A DNA stretch of 14,134 nt from UM-FILTER-36-13 sp964394835. GTDB taxonomy: Bacteria; Patescibacteriota; Patescibacteriia; UBA1558; GWA2-36-10. The notes under the pieces were generated by a model that saw nothing but the letters and a program-made list of their open reading frames with translations, did not search any database and was not told the origin of the DNA. Positions 13,031 to 14,134 of the stretch are shown piece by piece. The position numbers were made by a program, and so were the translations under genes. Where the stretch lies: the NCBI GenBank assembly GCA_964394835.1, contig CAYMZA010000013.1:1-14134 (forward strand), in the 5' to 3' direction. Within the stretch, counting starts at the first letter, position 1; each line of letters opens with the position of its first letter.

Positions 13031-13477
13031 ATGTCGACCACCAAGAACACTGATCTCGAGAAGAACGAAAACATGCGAGATCAGGAACCCAATGGCAACA
13101 CTGCCAAACCAGAACTGACAACCATCATGGAACTGATTCGTTTCAAGAGGCAGATCAAGGATGATCAAGTCAGGTATGTGGCCAATCACGAGGGAATGTT
13201 CATATTCCCACACCGTGACTGGAGCAAGGAGACCAAGAGGTCTCTGAGGAATGCCTGGCGTCTGGTTTCATTCACTGTCAAGGAAGGCAATACGTACGCC
13301 TTCTGTATGCCAGTGACTGATGAAGGTATCATCCTGGAAGAACTTGCTCTCATGGATCCTGATACAGACGGTGATGCAATCTCTGATCTGAGAGATCAGA
13401 TTGCTCTTCACTGCAATCAGGATCTGGCCGGTGTTCTGCGAAAGCAGACCGAGCTCAACTGTGACCACGAGGGCTAA
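13031..13477 (+). CDS. Unknown GC-rich orphan gene, soluble protein
   Basis: I do not recognise this 148-residue protein. It has no signal peptide or membrane segment. The first 30 residues are polar and probably disordered; a basic, helical-looking part follows (MELIRFKRQIKDD, 33-45; SKETKRSLRNAW, 65-76), then a beta-like stretch (VSFTVKEGNTYAFCMPV, 79-95). DPDTDGDAISD (109-119) closely resembles the calcium loop of thrombospondin type 3 repeats, but only one copy is present and the protein looks cytoplasmic. Codon use differs from neighbours: CTG, GAG, ATC and AAG are frequent, and 13081-13140 has 29 G/C in 60 bases. That suggests recent transfer or selection on a highly expressed gene. It has its own promoter, SD and terminator. 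No function is proposed. Confidence 0.75.
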   Translation: MSTTKNTDLEKNENMRDQEPNGNTAKPELTTIMELIRFKRQIKDDQVRYVANHEGMFIFPHRDWSKETKRSLRNAWRLVSFTVKEGNTYAFCMPVTDEGIILEELALMDPDTDGDAISDLRDQIALHCNQDLAGVLRKQTELNCDHEG

Positions 13478-13492
13478 CCACCCTTTGTGGTT
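13476..13492 (+). other. Small hairpin at the stop codon of gene 13031
   Basis: AACCAC (13476-13481) pairs with GTGGTT (13487-13492) around loop CCTTT. It overlaps the TAA stop (13475-13477) and lies just upstream of the main terminator. No T run follows it, so it may only stabilise the mRNA 3' end. Confidence 0.5.
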
Positions 13493-13496
13493 CACG

Positions 13497-13539
13497 CCCC
13501 CACCCACTAGATTCGTCTAGTGAGTGGGGGTTATTTTTT
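13497..13539 (+). terminator. Strong intrinsic terminator of orphan gene 13031
   Basis: A 15-position stem, 13497-13511 with 13516-13530, has a single C-A mismatch and a TTCG tetraloop, followed by TTATTTTTT (13531-13539). The T run overlaps the stop codon of the convergent kinase-like gene by 2 nt. Confidence 0.94.
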
Positions 13540-14080
13540 ACTTTAAATTATTTAAAAACCCTTTAACCTGTTTAGGGTTTTTTAGTTTTATAAACTTAAT
13601 ATGAGAAAAATTATTATCTTTTATATACAAATTATATCGTTTTTGATGAACTCTATACTTCTTAACCATATGTAATACTATAGATTCTTTACTAAAAAAA
13701 CTTTTTAATGTTTCTTTATTACCACTACTAGACCATAGTACTTCTCTTGTAATTAATCTTTTTATAGCTCTAGTAAAAGATTGAAAAAAATTTCTTAAAA
13801 ATGAATAATCTAACCATATAACTAAATCCGTATACTTCCATTTTAAAGGTATACTTTTTGTATAATTACCATCTAATACCCACTTTTCTTTTTTTAATTC
13901 TTTTCCTAATTTTTTAAAAAAAGAATCATAATCTGATTCTTGCCAATTAGGACCCCAAAATATCCTATCCATTTCTATATATTCATAGTTTAATAATTTA
14001 GCTAATTTCTTAGCCATAGTAGTTTTTCCACAACCACTTGTTCCTATTATGTTTATTCTTTTATACTTCTTAATATTCAT
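13538..14080 (-). CDS. P-loop kinase-like protein of the adenylate kinase/FlaR group
   Basis: This 180-residue P-loop NTPase of the nucleotide-kinase fold has Walker A GTSGCGKTT (13-21), then the group signature DRIFWGPNW (38-46), KWVLDGNYTK (66-75) and LVIWLDYS (86-93). A basic helical lid (about 100-150, including RAIKRLITRE) follows. This pattern is that of small proteins annotated as adenylate kinase-like or DNA topology modulation protein FlaR; the true substrate is not known for the group, and that name should not be taken as function. Its ATG lies 5 nt after the CCA of tRNA-Glu on the same strand, so it is probably made from a tRNA-mRNA transcript, and tRNA 3' processing would leave an almost leaderless mRNA. 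There is no SD. Its stop overlaps the T run of the convergent terminator. Confidence 0.85.
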   Translation of the reverse strand: MNIKKYKRINIIGTSGCGKTTMAKKLAKLLNYEYIEMDRIFWGPNWQESDYDSFFKKLGKELKKEKWVLDGNYTKSIPLKWKYTDLVIWLDYSFLRNFFQSFTRAIKRLITREVLWSSSGNKETLKSFFSKESIVLHMVKKYRVHQKRYNLYIKDNNFSHIKFIKLKNPKQVKGFLNNLK

Positions 14081-14085
14081 AATAT

Positions 14086-14134
14086 TGGTGACCCTACGGG
14101 GAATCGAACCCCGGTTACCAGGATGAGAACCTGG
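14086..14134 (-). tRNA. tRNA-Glu (CUC), 5' part beyond window
   Basis: The minus strand shows an encoded CCA (14088-14086), discriminator A, the 3' acceptor strand TAGGGTC (14096-14090), a T arm CGGGG/CCCCG with loop TTCGATT, and an anticodon stem CCAGG/CCTGG with loop TTCTCAT. The anticodon is CTC, which reads GAG. The D arm and 5' acceptor strand are cut off by the window edge. The kinase-like gene follows after 5 nt. Confidence 0.93.

Noticed and set aside
12926..13213. Minus-strand ORF over the leader and 5' part of gene 13031
   Set aside because: It overlaps the plus-strand promoter, leader and coding start, and shows no domain features.
13382..13400. An 8-bp inverted repeat TCTGATCT/AGATCAGA inside gene 13031
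   Set aside because: It lies within well-formed coding sequence and has no flanking signal; probably incidental to GATC-rich codons.
13268..13507. Minus-strand ORF opposite the 3' part of gene 13031
   Set aside because: It overlaps the terminator hairpin and the real CDS, with no support of its own.

Overview
The window is strongly AT-rich bacterial DNA (for example 9 G/C in 60 bases at 7801-7860). It uses the standard bacterial code: TGA ends the P-type ATPase gene, so it is neither a Mycoplasma nor a Gracilibacteria/SR1 code. The tRNAs encode their CCA ends, most genes lack a Shine-Dalgarno sequence, genes are tightly packed, and a small [FeFe] hydrogenase operon sits among housekeeping genes. 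By inference this fits a Patescibacteria/CPR-type genome; the sequence alone does not prove the lineage. I see no insertion sequence, CRISPR array, integrase or replication origin.

Layout. 1-166 has no gene but holds three tight GC-rich hairpins. 167-241 is tRNA-Asn (minus). Upstream of it, 247-388 looks like a complete transcription-attenuation region: a near-consensus promoter, a leaderless 15-codon ORF with five Asn codons, three mutually pairing GCCGGU segments, and a terminator just before the tRNA. 397-6275 (minus) is a four-gene operon: a P2-type cation ATPase, a NuoF-like flavoprotein (HydB), a group A [FeFe] hydrogenase (HydA) and a small polytopic membrane protein. From the same 58-bp spacer argS (6334-8124) diverges, followed by tRNA-Lys and a terminator.

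8352-9446 is a stand-alone PD-(D/E)XK nuclease with a Cas4/AddB-like iron-sulfur cysteine set. Next is a replication/repair cluster dnaB-ybaB-recR (9549-11891), convergent with rplU (11925-12242, minus) across a shared terminator. Two orphan single-gene units follow (12404-12856 and 13031-13477), each with a strong promoter, a CAAGGAGG ribosome site and its own terminator; the second is much richer in G+C than its surroundings. The window ends with a P-loop kinase-like gene (13538-14080, minus) that starts 5 nt after the CCA of a tRNA-Glu cut by the window edge.

How it works together. HydA and HydB would couple a flavin/NAD(P)H pool to H2, while the ATPase sharing their transcript moves a cation, probably Ca2+. 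Two translation-start styles coexist: leaderless or very short AU-rich leaders on housekeeping genes, and strong SD sites on the three stand-alone genes. The best candidate for an undescribed system is the tRNA-Asn leader, which could sense Asn-tRNA charging by ribosome stalling and so control its own tRNA gene.
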